A stretch of DNA of 64,000 bases from Megaera_A sp963934885 (GCA_963934885.1 CAWWAI010000001.1:23692-87691); one strand, 5' to 3'. Counted from the first letter of the stretch, positions 1 through 9,702 are shown. The notes: a model not told the origin generated them from the sequence alone. Translations and numbers: made by a program.

Positions 1-1482
1 AATCAACTAGTTGACTTGCAATATACACGTAATGATATTGCTTTTGAGCGTGGTTCTTTTCGTGTTCTTGGTGAGAATATCGATGTTTTTCCTTCGCATT
101 ATTCTACAAGAGCTTGGCGATTATCTTTCTTTGGTGATGAACTGGAATATATTAATGAGTTTGATCCATTAACGGGCGAGAAATATCGTAAACTTGAAGA
201 AGCTGTATTATATGCTAATTCACATTTTGTAACCCCAGAGTCTGTAATTAAAAAAGCTATTGTGAATATTGCCGAGGAACTACAAGAAAGATTAGCTATT
301 TTAAAAACATTAGATAAACCATTGGAGGCACATCGTTTAAATCAAAGAACGCAATATGATATTGAAATGTTACAAGCAACAGGAAGCTGCAAAGGTATTG
401 AAAATTACTCAAGGTTTTTAACTGGTCGCGCATCTGGTATGCCACCGCCTACATTATTTGAGTATTTACCAGATGATGCACTTTTGTTTGTTGATGAATC
501 ACATGTTATGGTTCCTCAAATTAGAGCAATGTATAATGGTGACAGGGCGCGCAAAACTTCGTTGGTAGAGTATGGTTTTAGACTGCCTTCAGCTTTAGAT
601 AATAGACCTTTAAAATTTGAAGAATGGCTAGAATATAGACCCCAAACGATCTTTGTTTCTGCGACTCCAGGACCATTCGAACTAGATGAGACAGCTGGGG
701 AGGTGATAGAACTAGTCATTAGACCTACAGGATTGCTAGATCCAGTATGTATAGTTAAGCCAGCTATAAATCAGGTGGAAGATCTAGTTGATGAAATTAA
801 AAATACTATTGCCAAGGGATTTAGAGTTCTTGTTACTACTTTAACTAAAAAAATGTCTGAAGATTTAAGTAATTACTTACAAGAGCTAGGACACCAAGTT
901 GCATATTTGCATTCAGCAATTCAAACTCTAGAACGCATTGAAATAATCAAAAGTTTACGCAACGGTGAAATTGATATTATTGTAGGGGTCAATTTGCTGC
1001 GTGAAGGGCTAGATATTCCAGAATGTGCTTTGGTTGCAATACTTGATGCTGATAAAGAAGGTTTTCTACGCTCCGAAACTTCGTTAATTCAAACAATTGG
1101 TAGAGCAGCAAGAAATAGTGAGGGCCGAGTCATTCTATATGCTGATAAGATGACAAAATCTCTTGAAAAAGCCTTATTTGAAACAGAGCGACGCAGAACA
1201 ATACAGGAAGAATATAATACAAAACATGGCATCATACCAAAAACTATTACTAGTAAAATTCATGCTTTAATAGAATTACAAAGAGTAGAAAAAATTACTG
1301 GAGGTGATGCAAAAACGGCTCAAGCAATTTTGGCTAATCCAGCTAAGCTCCAAAAACACATAGAAAGACTGCGCAAAGAAATGCGTATTGCTGCTAAAGA
1401 TTTAGAATTTGAAGAAGCTGCTAAAATACGTGATCAGATAAACACACTAGAGACGGCCGCGCTAGAGTTAGCAGAATTGTAG
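1..1482 (+). CDS. uvrB: UvrABC system protein B, 3' part (5' end outside window)
   Basis: UvrB is the helicase-like damage-verification subunit of nucleotide excision repair; it loads with UvrA and recruits UvrC. The reading frame is open from base 1, so the gene enters from the left and 493 codons are present. The family is near 660-670 residues, so roughly 170 N-terminal residues, including Walker A and the beta-hairpin, lie outside. Visible in order (numbering from base 1): a DESH motif II near residue 166, SATPG near 220, the LLREGLDIPE motif V near 334, QTIGRAARN motif VI near 364, and a C-terminal UVR domain (about 458-487) that contacts UvrC. The gene is convergent with the next one. 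No defect is seen in the visible part. Confidence 0.96.
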   Translation, partial: NQLVDLQYTRNDIAFERGSFRVLGENIDVFPSHYSTRAWRLSFFGDELEYINEFDPLTGEKYRKLEEAVLYANSHFVTPESVIKKAIVNIAEELQERLAILKTLDKPLEAHRLNQRTQYDIEMLQATGSCKGIENYSRFLTGRASGMPPPTLFEYLPDDALLFVDESHVMVPQIRAMYNGDRARKTSLVEYGFRLPSALDNRPLKFEEWLEYRPQTIFVSATPGPFELDETAGEVIELVIRPTGLLDPVCIVKPAINQVEDLVDEIKNTIAKGFRVLVTTLTKKMSEDLSNYLQELGHQVAYLHSAIQTLERIEIIKSLRNGEIDIIVGVNLLREGLDIPECALVAILDADKEGFLRSETSLIQTIGRAARNSEGRVILYADKMTKSLEKALFETERRRTIQEEYNTKHGIIPKTITSKIHALIELQRVEKITGGDAKTAQAILANPAKLQKHIERLRKEMRIAAKDLEFEEAAKIRDQINTLETAALELAEL

Positions 1483-1502
1483 TAATTTAATTTATAGAGA
1501 AA

Positions 1503-2699
1503 CTATATTTCTTTAATTGCGGATTGTTGTACTAAAGAAAACAATATAGAAATCCATAAAAAGCTGCACATCCACCAGCTTTGCCACATATTGAAAGATA
1601 TCATAGATATGATAAAGAACGTTACAAAGCATGCATAACCAGCAGCTTGTATATTAGATTTTTGTAAGCCATTTTTAGCAAAAAGATGATTCCATTTGAA
1701 TAAATATTTGCAAGCTAAAGAGATGTAGAGAATTAGTCCAATACAACCATTTTCTAATAAAATTTGCATTAAATTATTATGCGGATGCGTTGGAAGAGGG
1801 TGTAGCTGATATCCTTGATATTTTATCATAGCACTATCTGGCACTTCAATTTGCCTAGATGTACCATGTCCCCAACCCAAGATAGGCTTTTCCATAGATT
1901 TTTTAGCAGTAAAATCCCATATAAATAGGCGATGTTTTGCTGAAATTGGTAATGACTCAACATCTTTTGATAGTTTATGTGGATCAAGATTTATTGCTAT
2001 GAACACAAAAATAATAGAGCTGATGCTTAATATTAATGATAAAATTTTAGGGTTTTTGAAAAAAGTATATTTAGTTAATATAAAAACTATTCCAGCTATA
2101 GAAAAACCCAAAAAGGAAGCTAAACTATCCGAGATACCAAGAGTGATAAAGGTTATAATATAAAGTGATAAAGCTATAAAAGGCTTGTTACTTTGTAATA
2201 ATTGTGCAATTGCAACCCAGGCAAACATGGCAAGTAGAGAACAACCACGATCTAGATAATGTAGATAAAATTGTTGCCCATCTTTATTTTGAAAGGCCTC
2301 ACGAAACCATAGGCTGATAGCACCATTACTTATTAATTCAACATAAAATAATATAATTGTACCAAGGATAGAAGCAGTTAGAATTTGTTCTTTTAGTGGA
2401 ATTTTATTTAATAGATGTTTAATCTGAGTTATTAGAATATATGTTACTATAGCTAAACTAAAAACTTTAAAGGCGGATAAAAAACTAATAATAGGATTAA
2501 TCGACCAAAAACAGCTAAAGAATAATAATAAACAGAATATTAGTTCTAGTTTAAATTCAGCAAAACTAATATTGATGCTATCTTTTATTAAATATAAGCT
2601 TGCCATCATAAATAATGGGATTGTAAGTCCCAAAGATAGTCCAGCTATTAAGCCTAAAATAGGTATTATAAAAATTAAAGTTAATGCGAATTGTTTCAT
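1503..2699 (-). CDS. O-antigen ligase / polymerase-like membrane protein (Wzy_C family)
   Basis: This 398-residue protein is almost entirely hydrophobic, with about ten predicted membrane segments. It carries the loop typical of the Wzy_C/WaaL family: GWGHGTSRQIEVPDS near residue 278, then HPLPTHPHNNLMQILLENG about 25 residues on. These periplasmic Arg and His residues are conserved in O-antigen ligases. Family members join O-antigen to lipid A-core or polymerise surface glycan in the inner membrane. Whether this one is a ligase or a polymerase cannot be decided from sequence. The start is an ATG. A DUF2155 gene lies 15 bases upstream on the same strand, so the two are probably cotranscribed. 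Conserved rickettsial O-antigen ligases are a likely equivalent. Confidence 0.82.
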   Translation of the reverse strand: MKQFALTLIFIIPILGLIAGLSLGLTIPLFMMASLYLIKDSINISFAEFKLELIFCLLLFFSCFWSINPIISFLSAFKVFSLAIVTYILITQIKHLLNKIPLKEQILTASILGTIILFYVELISNGAISLWFREAFQNKDGQQFYLHYLDRGCSLLAMFAWVAIAQLLQSNKPFIALSLYIITFITLGISDSLASFLGFSIAGIVFILTKYTFFKNPKILSLILSISSIIFVFIAINLDPHKLSKDVESLPISAKHRLFIWDFTAKKSMEKPILGWGHGTSRQIEVPDSAMIKYQGYQLHPLPTHPHNNLMQILLENGCIGLILYISLACKYLFKWNHLFAKNGLQKSNIQAAGYACFVTFFIISMISFNMWQSWWMCSFLWISILFSLVQQSAIKEI

Positions 2700-2714
2700 A
2701 TAAAAATTAGTGTT

Positions 2715-3299
2715 TTATTTTTCTTCCGCGGGAATACATTTTACGGGTAGAACTTCATAAACTGGATGCTCTAAAGTCGATAATGATGGATTAGAGGATA
2801 ATACCCAGCCATGAAAGACTGAAAGATTATCATCATCATCTATTTTATTATCAAAGACAGTAAGCAGCATAAGATTATTAGCATTAAACGGGTCAGTACT
2901 TTTAATACATTTATGTACTTCTATAGAGAGATTACCAAAAAATTTTATTTCACCAAGATTAAAGACGACTTTAGTAGATTTCGCAGTAATCTTATTTAGT
3001 ATAATTAGTTCAGCTCTACTCATTCGCACTAGTGGGTTATTTTGGCTGGAATCAATAGCTTGTTGAGAGTCATTTAGCTTATTAGAGTTTTTGCGCTCTT
3101 TTTTATGTTCATGAATTAATTTATCTAATAGAGAATCAATTTCTACCGAACAAGGAGGCGTACTACAAGCTTTGGTCTTAATTCCTAATGCCTGTTCAAT
3201 GTCTTGCAGATCTAAGTCTTTAGCATTGGAATTCGTGTATATTAGTGTAATTAAAAGGCCGCTAATAAGAGAGATAAGTGTCAAATTCTTAATATTCAT
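2715..3299 (-). CDS. DUF2155 family exported protein
   Basis: This 194-residue protein has an N-terminal hydrophobic signal (about residues 5-26) ending in SNAKD, a low-complexity charged middle (about 60-85), and a C-terminal domain. That domain contains MSRAELIILNKITAKSTK, a GEIKFFGNLSIEVHKC strand pair, FHGWVLSSNPSLSTLEHP and a closing VKC. This spacing matches DUF2155, an alphaproteobacterial family of periplasmic proteins. Several conserved cysteines may form disulfides, for example Cys in EVHKCIKS and the C-terminal VKC. Its molecular role is unknown. It is the first gene of a two-gene unit with the O-antigen ligase-like gene, so an envelope role is plausible but inferred. Confidence 0.8.
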   Translation of the reverse strand: MNIKNLTLISLISGLLITLIYTNSNAKDLDLQDIEQALGIKTKACSTPPCSVEIDSLLDKLIHEHKKERKNSNKLNDSQQAIDSSQNNPLVRMSRAELIILNKITAKSTKVVFNLGEIKFFGNLSIEVHKCIKSTDPFNANNLMLLTVFDNKIDDDDNLSVFHGWVLSSNPSLSTLEHPVYEVLPVKCIPAEEK

Positions 3300-3591
3300 C
3301 GTATATTACGGTTGTATATATTATAATTATTATTATAGACGATGTTGAGCCACAACACAACGGACCAGAACTAATAAAGTATCATTGGTAAATATTAAAA
3401 ATTTTGATAATACGAGTTGTTTTAATGCAACATAGCTTAATTAGCTAATATCATGTCTTTTAAACCTTTGATACCCTTAACACAGATAATTCAACTAATG
3501 ATTAATGTTGATATATTTATATATTAGTTGCAAAAGCTTTTATAAAAATATTACTATTGGTTTATTGTAAATATAAAAATATTATGTCTTA

Positions 3592-4904
3592 ATGAATTCA
3601 TCAGAGCAAAAATTTACTAAAGAACAAAAAGAAGCTGTTGGTCTTTTATCTATTGGTACATTTCTTGAATATTTTGATTTAATGCTTTATGTTCACATGG
3701 CGGTTTTGCTTAATGAGTTGTTTTTTCCTAAAACTGATCCTTTTACTGCTTCATTGATTTCTGCATTTGCTTTTTGTTCAACTTATATATTTAGACCATT
3801 TGGCGCTCTAATATTTGGTTGGTTGGGGGATAATATAGGTCGTAAACATACGGTTGTAATTACAACTTTTTTAATGGCTAGTTCTTGTATGGTTATGGCA
3901 GTTTTACCAACTTATGCTCAAATAGGAATAGCAGCCTCCTGGGGAATAACTATATGCCGTATAGTTCAAGGTATGTCGTCTATGGGTGAAATAATAGGTG
4001 CACAAATTTATTTATCAGAAACTATAAAACGCCCAAAACAATATCCAATTGTAGCTCTATTATCGTTACTAGCTGCTCTAGGCGGGGTTGTAGCCTTGGG
4101 TTTTACTACGTTAGTGATTAATTATAGTATGAGTTGGAGATATGCTTTTTGGTTTGGAGCAGGAGTGGCAATTGTTGGCTCTGTTGCAAGAACTTCTTTG
4201 AGAGAAACGCCTGATTTTGTCAATGCTAAAAAAAAGATTAGTAAAACATTTAATACTATGAATAAAGATATTACAGTATTAGATGGGCAAAAACCTTGGC
4301 AAGAAAAATTGATCCAGTACATGCTTTAAACTTCTTTTTAATTCAATGCGGATGGCCTATTTGTTTTTATATTGCATTTGTTCATTGTGGAAGTGTTCTA
4401 CAGTTGTCCTTTGACTATAGTGTAGAGCAAGTAATTTATCAAAACTTTTTTGTTGCCGCTAGTGAAATGCTTGGTGTTTTTTTACTAATGGTTCTTTTAA
4501 GCTATTATCTGCACCCAATATTAATATTAAAAATTAAATTAGTTATTTTTAGTATTATATCTTTGATTTCTCCATGGATTTTAGATAATGCTAGCACGCC
4601 AATTGAAATTTTCTTGGTACAAGCATTAATGATGTTTTTTGTACTTGAAGATACTCCAGCAAAAACTATCTTCTTTGATTATTTTCCTGTTTTGAAAAAG
4701 TTTACATCAGCTGCCTTTCTATACGCTGTTTCTAGAGCTTTTATGTTTGTTATTACTTCATTTGGCTGTGTTTATTTTACAAATTTATATGGAAATTACG
4801 GATTATTAATAATAATTATTCCTGTTCTAGTATGCTATACATATGGGGTGCTTCATTTTCAAAGACTTGAGAAAAAAGCTGGTAAGTACTGTCCCTTTCT
4901 GTAG
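3592..4904 (+). pseudogene. MHS/ProP-type major facilitator transporter, frameshifted
   Basis: Two overlapping frames encode one transporter. The first (3592-4329) covers about six membrane segments with the MFS motif-A signature GWLGDNIGRKHTV and the MHS-type start GTFLEYFDLMLY. The second frame takes over near 4305 and supplies the remaining segments to 4904. The break falls at an A5 run (4304-4308): adding one A gives QEKIDPVHALNFF and restores about 440 residues, the usual length. ProP-like proline/betaine or organic-acid transporters are multicopy in Rickettsiales. As read, the product stops after half a transporter and is not functional. A sequencing error in the homopolymer or slippage rescue are alternatives. 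The 3' end overlaps the converging HD gene by 89 bases. Confidence 0.85.
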
Positions 4905-5547
4905 AATTTAGAATAGAAGTTTTATATTCTTTTTTGACTAATGATCTAGGGGCTATTTTGATAGATAGAGCGTTATAACATTCTTGCAATATAGAATTCT
5001 CTATAGAACAATTCTCTAGATATATAGATAATAGTAAAAACCACTCAATAGTTTCATCTGTAATTTTCTGAATTTTTTTATGAGACTTACTCCCAATAGT
5101 CTGCATATTATGCAACCTATCTACAACCTTAATCAGCAATACTTCTTTATCATCTTTCGCATAAGCATTATTGAGTATTTCTTCTACGCTGAGTTTGCTA
5201 CCATCAGGTCGCACGCGGGTTAGCATATCTACCATTTCTTCTATTCTACGACCAAAATTATCGAGAATCATGCTAGCTGTAACTGCTGTATCTTCTACTA
5301 TATCGTGTAATATACTGGTAACTATTACATCGGTTTTGAGCTTATACTCAGATATCATATAAGGCTACTTTCTAATGGGTGAGTATAAAAAGGCTTGCCA
5401 GCTCTTTCTATACGGTCCATCATGATATTTCTTAGCCCAGTATATCGCCTTATTTATTAGATCAAAATCTAGTGTATTTTCTGTATCTAATGAGTTAAGT
5501 CTTGCTACTAATCTAGTTGAATACTGACAAGGTTTCAAATAGTCCAT
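4816..5547 (-). pseudogene. SpoT/RelA-type HD hydrolase domain, broken
   Basis: The intact part (4816-5358) has the HD signature ILHDIVEDT and DRLHNMQTI of (p)ppGpp hydrolase domains. The upstream piece (start ATG at 5547) gives AIYWAKKYHDGPYRKS, the domain's N-terminal helix, but then runs into a TAG at 5365-5367. Removing three single bases within about 45 bases (a T after AGC, an A in GAAAGTA, a T in CCTTAT) restores KSGKPFYTHPLEVAYMISEY, which matches the family exactly and returns to the original frame. The first metal-binding His (in HPLEVA) lies in the damaged stretch, so the downstream piece alone should not be active. Rickettsiales carry many short and split spoT-like genes, and this appears to be one. 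The C-terminus overlaps the transporter tail on the other strand. Confidence 0.75.
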
Positions 5548-5869
5548 ATTGATGCTTATAATAATTAATTTCTACTTAAGTTTAGTATTAAATTTTAGCG
5601 GGGTGTTACTATTTTATTATTTTAGGGAGCATTATTATTTAAATTAGAGGTTAAAATGTATTTAAGACAAAAAACAATTTTTTGCTTTACAATAAATTGT
5701 CACATATAAAACTTTCTTGTGATTCTAAAAAGCTTGATTAGCAGTTATCAAAATTACTTAAATCTGTGGGCTGATTTATAATATTTAAAGGGTTTAAACG
5801 CTAGATATAACAAAACCCCAGAGTTAATCTGGGGTTTTGAGTATTATAAAATATATAATTTAAGTCTAA
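5548..5869. other. Intergenic region, 322 bases
   Basis: No gene is seen. On the plus strand it holds a plausible sigma-70 promoter, TTGCTT (5682-5687), 17 bases, TATAAA (5705-5710), and a strong hairpin terminator at 5812-5838 about 100 bases further on. The two together could define a short RNA (see findings). The rest is AT-rich without repeats. Confidence 0.5.
5812..5838. terminator. Rho-independent terminator, likely bidirectional
   Basis: A perfect 11-bp stem (AAAACCCCAGA at 5812-5822 with its complement at 5828-5838) surrounds a 5-base loop, GTTAA. It lies 31 bases beyond the stop of the minus-strand porin gene and is flanked by T runs in both directions, so it can end porin transcription and any plus-strand transcript. 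Confidence 0.85.
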
Positions 5870-7198
5870 CTACAGACTAAGTTTAGCACCAATTAAAGCA
5901 ACAGTACCACGAGTCTTTTTCTTCGGTAGCTCCTTATTAAATTCTGGTCTACCTTTTAAGTTGAAGCCAGAAATTTCTGCATAAGGCTTAAATCCAGGGG
6001 CTAACTGATAGTTAGTGCCAATAGATACTGAATCTACAGTATTTTTGAATTGATTTGATTTAAAGTAAGATACAGATGCTGCAAATGGACCTTGCTTATA
6101 TGCCACAGCTCCAGTGTAGTAATCGGTTTTACGTCCAGTTTTATGAAATTCTGGAGTTGTAAGACTTTTACCTAAAGATCCAAAAGAGGCTGCGTATGAA
6201 AAAGTACCAACATTTAGAATTGCACCAATATTATATGTTCTAAGATCACTTAATTTGGATATTTTTGGATCTTTATCATCTTTTGTAGCAAATTGTTTGG
6301 CTTTTCCAGCGGCCTTACCATATTCACCAGATACTGCTAATTTAAAATCAACACCATCTGATATATTTTGATCTATAGCCAGGCCCCCAGATAAAGCATC
6401 TTTTACGCTGCTGTTAATTTCAAAGTAACTATTAGTAGTAGAATTTACAGTTCTTTTTGAAATCCCACTAGACTCTATATGGGTACAATCTGCACCAGTA
6501 TTACTAGAGTCTGGAGTATATGATATACCAGCTTGAACTTTAGTGGATTCAGTAACAGGAAAATTTGGAGTGTAGTAAGCTACTGAACGTGCAGGTTCAC
6601 TACTATATTTTCTTTCGTCAGATTTTGTGGTTAATTTGCTATTTAGAAAAAATTCTGCAGATTTTGCAAATGATGGCTTTACAGGGGATTTTTGCATTAA
6701 ATGCGCTGTTGCAAGATTCGCATACGTGGACCAATCACTGAAAGTTCCAGCAGCGATACTGCTTCCGCTAATCATCATAGTAGATGATGCGGAAAATGGC
6801 GAACCAGCTTCAAGACGACCAAAATCGCTTTGCATATATATATGAGAGCCATTATAAGATGCTGAACCCTTTCTTTTTGCAGTAGGAACTAATACTATTT
6901 TACCACCATATTTAACTTCATCTACTTGGTTTGATATGTTGGCTACTATTGCTGTGCTATGATCAAATGCAAAACCCTTTCTATTTTTAGAAACATTTTT
7001 TTCATCGCCAACTAAATGGTTTTGATTTCTTAAGCCAGCTTGAAAATCTGCATAACCAGAAAGATTTACTTTAAGGCCTGATATTACTGGTGTTTTACCT
7101 GCAACTATTTCGGCTGCAATAGAGGAGGTCGCTATTGTCAGTGTGCTAACTGTAATAAGCAATAATTTTTTTAAGTTTTTCTTCATTATTCTACTCAT
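5870..7198 (-). CDS. Outer-membrane porin (gram-negative porin family)
   Basis: The 442-residue protein has a signal peptide (about residues 8-29, cleavage after SSIAA) followed by a beta-rich, alternating-polarity body with many short strands. It includes LKVNLSGYADFQAG at the mature start, SDFGRLEAGSPFSASSTMM and a strand-like C-terminus, VALIGAKLSL. This is the pattern of alphaproteobacterial trimeric porins, which pass small solutes through the outer membrane. The start could be the ATG at 7198 or the one at 7186 (MKKNLKK); the second gives a more usual signal peptide. It is monocistronic, with a strong terminator behind it and a long AT-rich leader before it. The C-terminal residue is Leu rather than the commoner Phe. 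Confidence 0.82.
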   Translation of the reverse strand: MSRIMKKNLKKLLLITVSTLTIATSSIAAEIVAGKTPVISGLKVNLSGYADFQAGLRNQNHLVGDEKNVSKNRKGFAFDHSTAIVANISNQVDEVKYGGKIVLVPTAKRKGSASYNGSHIYMQSDFGRLEAGSPFSASSTMMISGSSIAAGTFSDWSTYANLATAHLMQKSPVKPSFAKSAEFFLNSKLTTKSDERKYSSEPARSVAYYTPNFPVTESTKVQAGISYTPDSSNTGADCTHIESSGISKRTVNSTTNSYFEINSSVKDALSGGLAIDQNISDGVDFKLAVSGEYGKAAGKAKQFATKDDKDPKISKLSDLRTYNIGAILNVGTFSYAASFGSLGKSLTTPEFHKTGRKTDYYTGAVAYKQGPFAASVSYFKSNQFKNTVDSVSIGTNYQLAPGFKPYAEISGFNLKGRPEFNKELPKKKTRGTVALIGAKLSL

Positions 7199-7676
7199 AA
7201 TTTTAATTTATTTTAATAAATATTCTATTTATCCAAATATATACTATTATATTCCCAAATTAATTATACTTAACATTATCTTCTATTTCAAACAAGGTAA
7301 GCAACTTAAATATCATCAAATTATAAATCTTAAATTAAACAGCCTACTTAAAAGACACACTATCTTATTTTCTAGTGTTTTTAAATTGAACAAACTACAG
7401 TGCTTTATTGCTCTTTATGTCAAGTTATTGACGAGTGTAAAGCCATTCTTATCCTCTATATAACATTATTTTAAGTGTTATTTATAGCGCATCTTTAATA
7501 TTAGAGAGACTCTATATAGTATAAGAAACAAAGTTAGAGTTGGCTTAATTAAAATCATCTTTATTATTATTTTAATTAAGCATGTTTTATCTATATAAAT
7601 GGTATTTATTTTCATTGTGTTATATATTATGTTTTCTTAAAATAAATCTCAATATAATGATAGGTTTTGTATTTAT
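7199..7676. other. Intergenic region, 478 bases, divergent promoters
   Basis: Very AT-rich spacer between the divergent porin and dcd genes. Reading towards the porin, TTGACA (complement of 7418-7423) followed after 18 bases by TGTAGT (complement of 7394-7399) is a plausible promoter with a long leader. A TATAAT (complement of 7246-7251) lies closer in. Towards dcd there is a TATAAT at 7653-7658, only about 19 bases before the start codon, with a poor -35. No convincing gene or RNA is seen. Confidence 0.4.
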
Positions 7677-8243
7677 ATGTCCATAATGTCTGATAAATGG
7701 ATAAAAGCAAAATCAATTAAGAACGATATGATTTTGCCTTTTGTAGATAAACAGGTCAAGCAGAAAGATTCTGGTAAGATAATTTCTTATGGAGTTTCTT
7801 CATATGGTTATGATGCCAGGGTTTCTAATGAATTTAAGATTTTTACAAACATCAATACAACAATAGTTGATCCCAAAAATTTTGATAAAGATAGTCTAGT
7901 ACATAGGGAAACTGATATATGTATTATTCCTCCTAATAGCTTTGTTTTGGCAAGAACCGTGGAATATTTTAAAATACCAGAAGATGTTCTGGTTATATGT
8001 GTTGGTAAATCAACTTATGCCAGGTGTGGAATTATTGTGAATGTAACACCGCTTGAACCAGGGTGGGAAGGGCACGTGACATTAGAATTTTCTAATACTA
8101 CTCCACTACCGGCTAAAATTTATGCTGGTGAAGGCGCTTGTCAGTTTTTATTTTTTCAAGGTAATGAGCAATGCTCCACATCGTATGCAGATCGTAATGG
8201 TAAATATATGGGGCAAACTGGAGTAACATTACCACGTACATAA
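7677..8243 (+). CDS. dcd: dCTP deaminase
   Basis: Dcd converts dCTP to dUTP, the source of dUMP for thymidylate synthesis. The 188 residues match the family length, and the active-site block is clear: GKSTYARCGIIVNVTPLEPG, then WEGHVTLEFSN with the catalytic Glu near residue 137, then AGEGACQFLFF and the C-terminal GKYMGQTGVTLPR that closes over the nucleotide. Starts at 7677 or 7686 are both possible; there is no good ribosome-binding site before either. A TATAAT lies about 19 bases upstream. secB follows 40 bases downstream on the same strand. Confidence 0.97.
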   Translation: MSIMSDKWIKAKSIKNDMILPFVDKQVKQKDSGKIISYGVSSYGYDARVSNEFKIFTNINTTIVDPKNFDKDSLVHRETDICIIPPNSFVLARTVEYFKIPEDVLVICVGKSTYARCGIIVNVTPLEPGWEGHVTLEFSNTTPLPAKIYAGEGACQFLFFQGNEQCSTSYADRNGKYMGQTGVTLPRT

Positions 8244-8283
8244 AAAGATTAGAATTAATATAATTAATATAGGTATAACTAAA

Positions 8284-8733
8284 ATGTCATCAGAAGAACA
8301 AAATAATCCACACATATCTGTTAATGCACAATATATAAAGGATTTTTCATTTGAAAATCCAGGTGCTCCAGGTACGTTAGCCTCTCTTGAAAATACTCCT
8401 CAAATTGATTTATCTCTTGATTTGAATGTACAAAAAATGCCAGAAGAGGGGTATTATGAAGTAGAAATTTCAATCAGCGCAAAAGCTGTTTTAGAAACGA
8501 AAACTTTATTTGTAGTTGATTTAAAATATGCGGGAATTTTTAATCTTATTAATATACCAGAAGATCAAATTAAAATGTTGTTGGCAGTGCATTGTCCAGC
8601 AATAATTTTCCCTTATGCAAGAAAAATCATTGCGGACGTAACGCAAGATGGTGGATTTCAACCATTAATGATTGATCCTGTAGATTTCGGTGTTTTGTAT
8701 AATAAAAAAATGACAGAAGGTAAAGGGGTGTGA
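8284..8733 (+). CDS. secB: Protein-export chaperone SecB
   Basis: SecB is a tetrameric cytosolic chaperone that holds preproteins unfolded and hands them to SecA. The 149-residue protein shows the family order: INAQYIKDFSFENP-like N-terminal strand (here VNAQYIKDFSFENPGAP), LNVQKMPEEGYYEVEISI, DLKYAGIFNLINIPE and the helix VHCPAIIFPYARKIIADVTQDGGFQPLMIDPVDF with conserved Cys and Pro. It is an alphaproteobacterial-type SecB. It sits 40 bases after dcd and may share its transcript. Clients here could include the porin and other outer-membrane proteins (inference). Confidence 0.97.
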   Translation: MSSEEQNNPHISVNAQYIKDFSFENPGAPGTLASLENTPQIDLSLDLNVQKMPEEGYYEVEISISAKAVLETKTLFVVDLKYAGIFNLINIPEDQIKMLLAVHCPAIIFPYARKIIADVTQDGGFQPLMIDPVDFGVLYNKKMTEGKGV

Positions 8734-8967
8734 TAAAGAAAAACAAAACTTGATTCTACAACTGCTTATGAATGGTAATATTGTAGATAAGTGATGCAAG
8801 CAAAGAAACTATTGCTATTATAGGGTAAAAGATTAATCTATAAATAGTTAAGTTTGTAAGATTAAATATAGTTTGCTAATAAATATGTAAAAACACTTGA
8901 TTTTTACTATGTAAAATGAGAGCTTTGTTAAAAGTAAAATTTTGTTTAAGGAAGATTAAGAGTAAAA

Positions 8968-9702
8968 ATGAGAGTATTACTTATAGAAGATGATTCTTCT
9001 ACCGCCAGATCTATAGAACTGGCTCTTGCAGCTGAAGGCATTATTTGTGACACTGCAGAAGTGGGTGTAGATGGAGTCGAAATTGGTAAGATTTACGATT
9101 ATGATATAATTATTTTAGATTTGATGTTACCAGATATTGATGGTTATGAAGTATTGCTACGTTTACGCTCAGCAAAGATTAAAACCCCGATTTTAATTCT
9201 TTCAGGTCTTGCATCTGTAGATCAAAAAATCAAAGGTCTAGGTTTTGGTGCAGATGATTATTTAACCAAGCCATTTAATAGAGGCGAACTGATTGCAAGA
9301 ATTCAAGCAATTGTGCGTCGTTCGAAAGGTCATTCCGAGTCTGTTATAAGATTTGATAAGGTGAAAATTAATTTAGATACAAGAGTTGTTGAAGTTGATG
9401 GTAATTCTGTTCATTTAACAAACAAAGAATATGCAATCTTAGAATTACTTGCTATGCGTAAAGACACAGTTCTTACAAAAGAAATGTTTCTTAATCACTT
9501 ATATAGCAGTGTGGATGAGCCTGAAATAAAAATTATTGATGTGTTCGTTTGTAAATTACGTAAAAAACTATCAGAAGCTTCTGGCGGTGTGAATTATATC
9601 GAGACTGTTTGGGGGCGTGGTTATATGTTGAAGGACTATGAAGAAACTCATGGTGTTTCACTTCAAGAAGAAAGCAACCAAAATGAGTTAGATTTAGGTT
9701 AG
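8968..9702 (+). CDS. ctrA: Cell-cycle response regulator CtrA
   Basis: CtrA is the OmpR-type master regulator of the alphaproteobacterial cell cycle, phosphorylated through the CckA-ChpT relay. The receiver domain has the acidic pair EDD at 7-9, phospho-acceptor Asp51 in IIILDLMLPD and the Lys of YLTKPF near 101. A winged-helix domain follows (about 125-232), containing LTNKEYAILELLAMRK and VFVCKLRKKLSEA, the highly conserved CtrA recognition helix. The last dozen residues are variable. Upstream are TTAAG boxes at 8946-8950 and 8956-8960 close to the start codon, but their spacing is not the standard 7 bases. A clean terminator follows, so the gene is probably transcribed alone. Confidence 0.97.
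   Translation: MRVLLIEDDSSTARSIELALAAEGIICDTAEVGVDGVEIGKIYDYDIIILDLMLPDIDGYEVLLRLRSAKIKTPILILSGLASVDQKIKGLGFGADDYLTKPFNRGELIARIQAIVRRSKGHSESVIRFDKVKINLDTRVVEVDGNSVHLTNKEYAILELLAMRKDTVLTKEMFLNHLYSSVDEPEIKIIDVFVCKLRKKLSEASGGVNYIETVWGRGYMLKDYEETHGVSLQEESNQNELDLG

Noticed and set aside
1839..1855. A TGGCAC...TTTGC sequence resembling a sigma-54 promoter
   Set aside because: The GG to GC distance is one base too long and it lies inside the O-antigen ligase-like gene on the antisense strand.
7143..7463. A 106-codon plus-strand frame antisense to the porin start
   Set aside because: It is rich in Ile, Tyr, Asn and Lys as expected from random AT-rich DNA, overlaps the porin signal peptide on the other strand, and shows no domain or ribosome-binding site.
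8946..8960. Two TTAAG boxes before ctrA, considered as a CtrA autoregulatory site
   Set aside because: The spacing is not the TTAA-N7-TTAA of known CtrA sites, and such words are frequent in AT-rich DNA.
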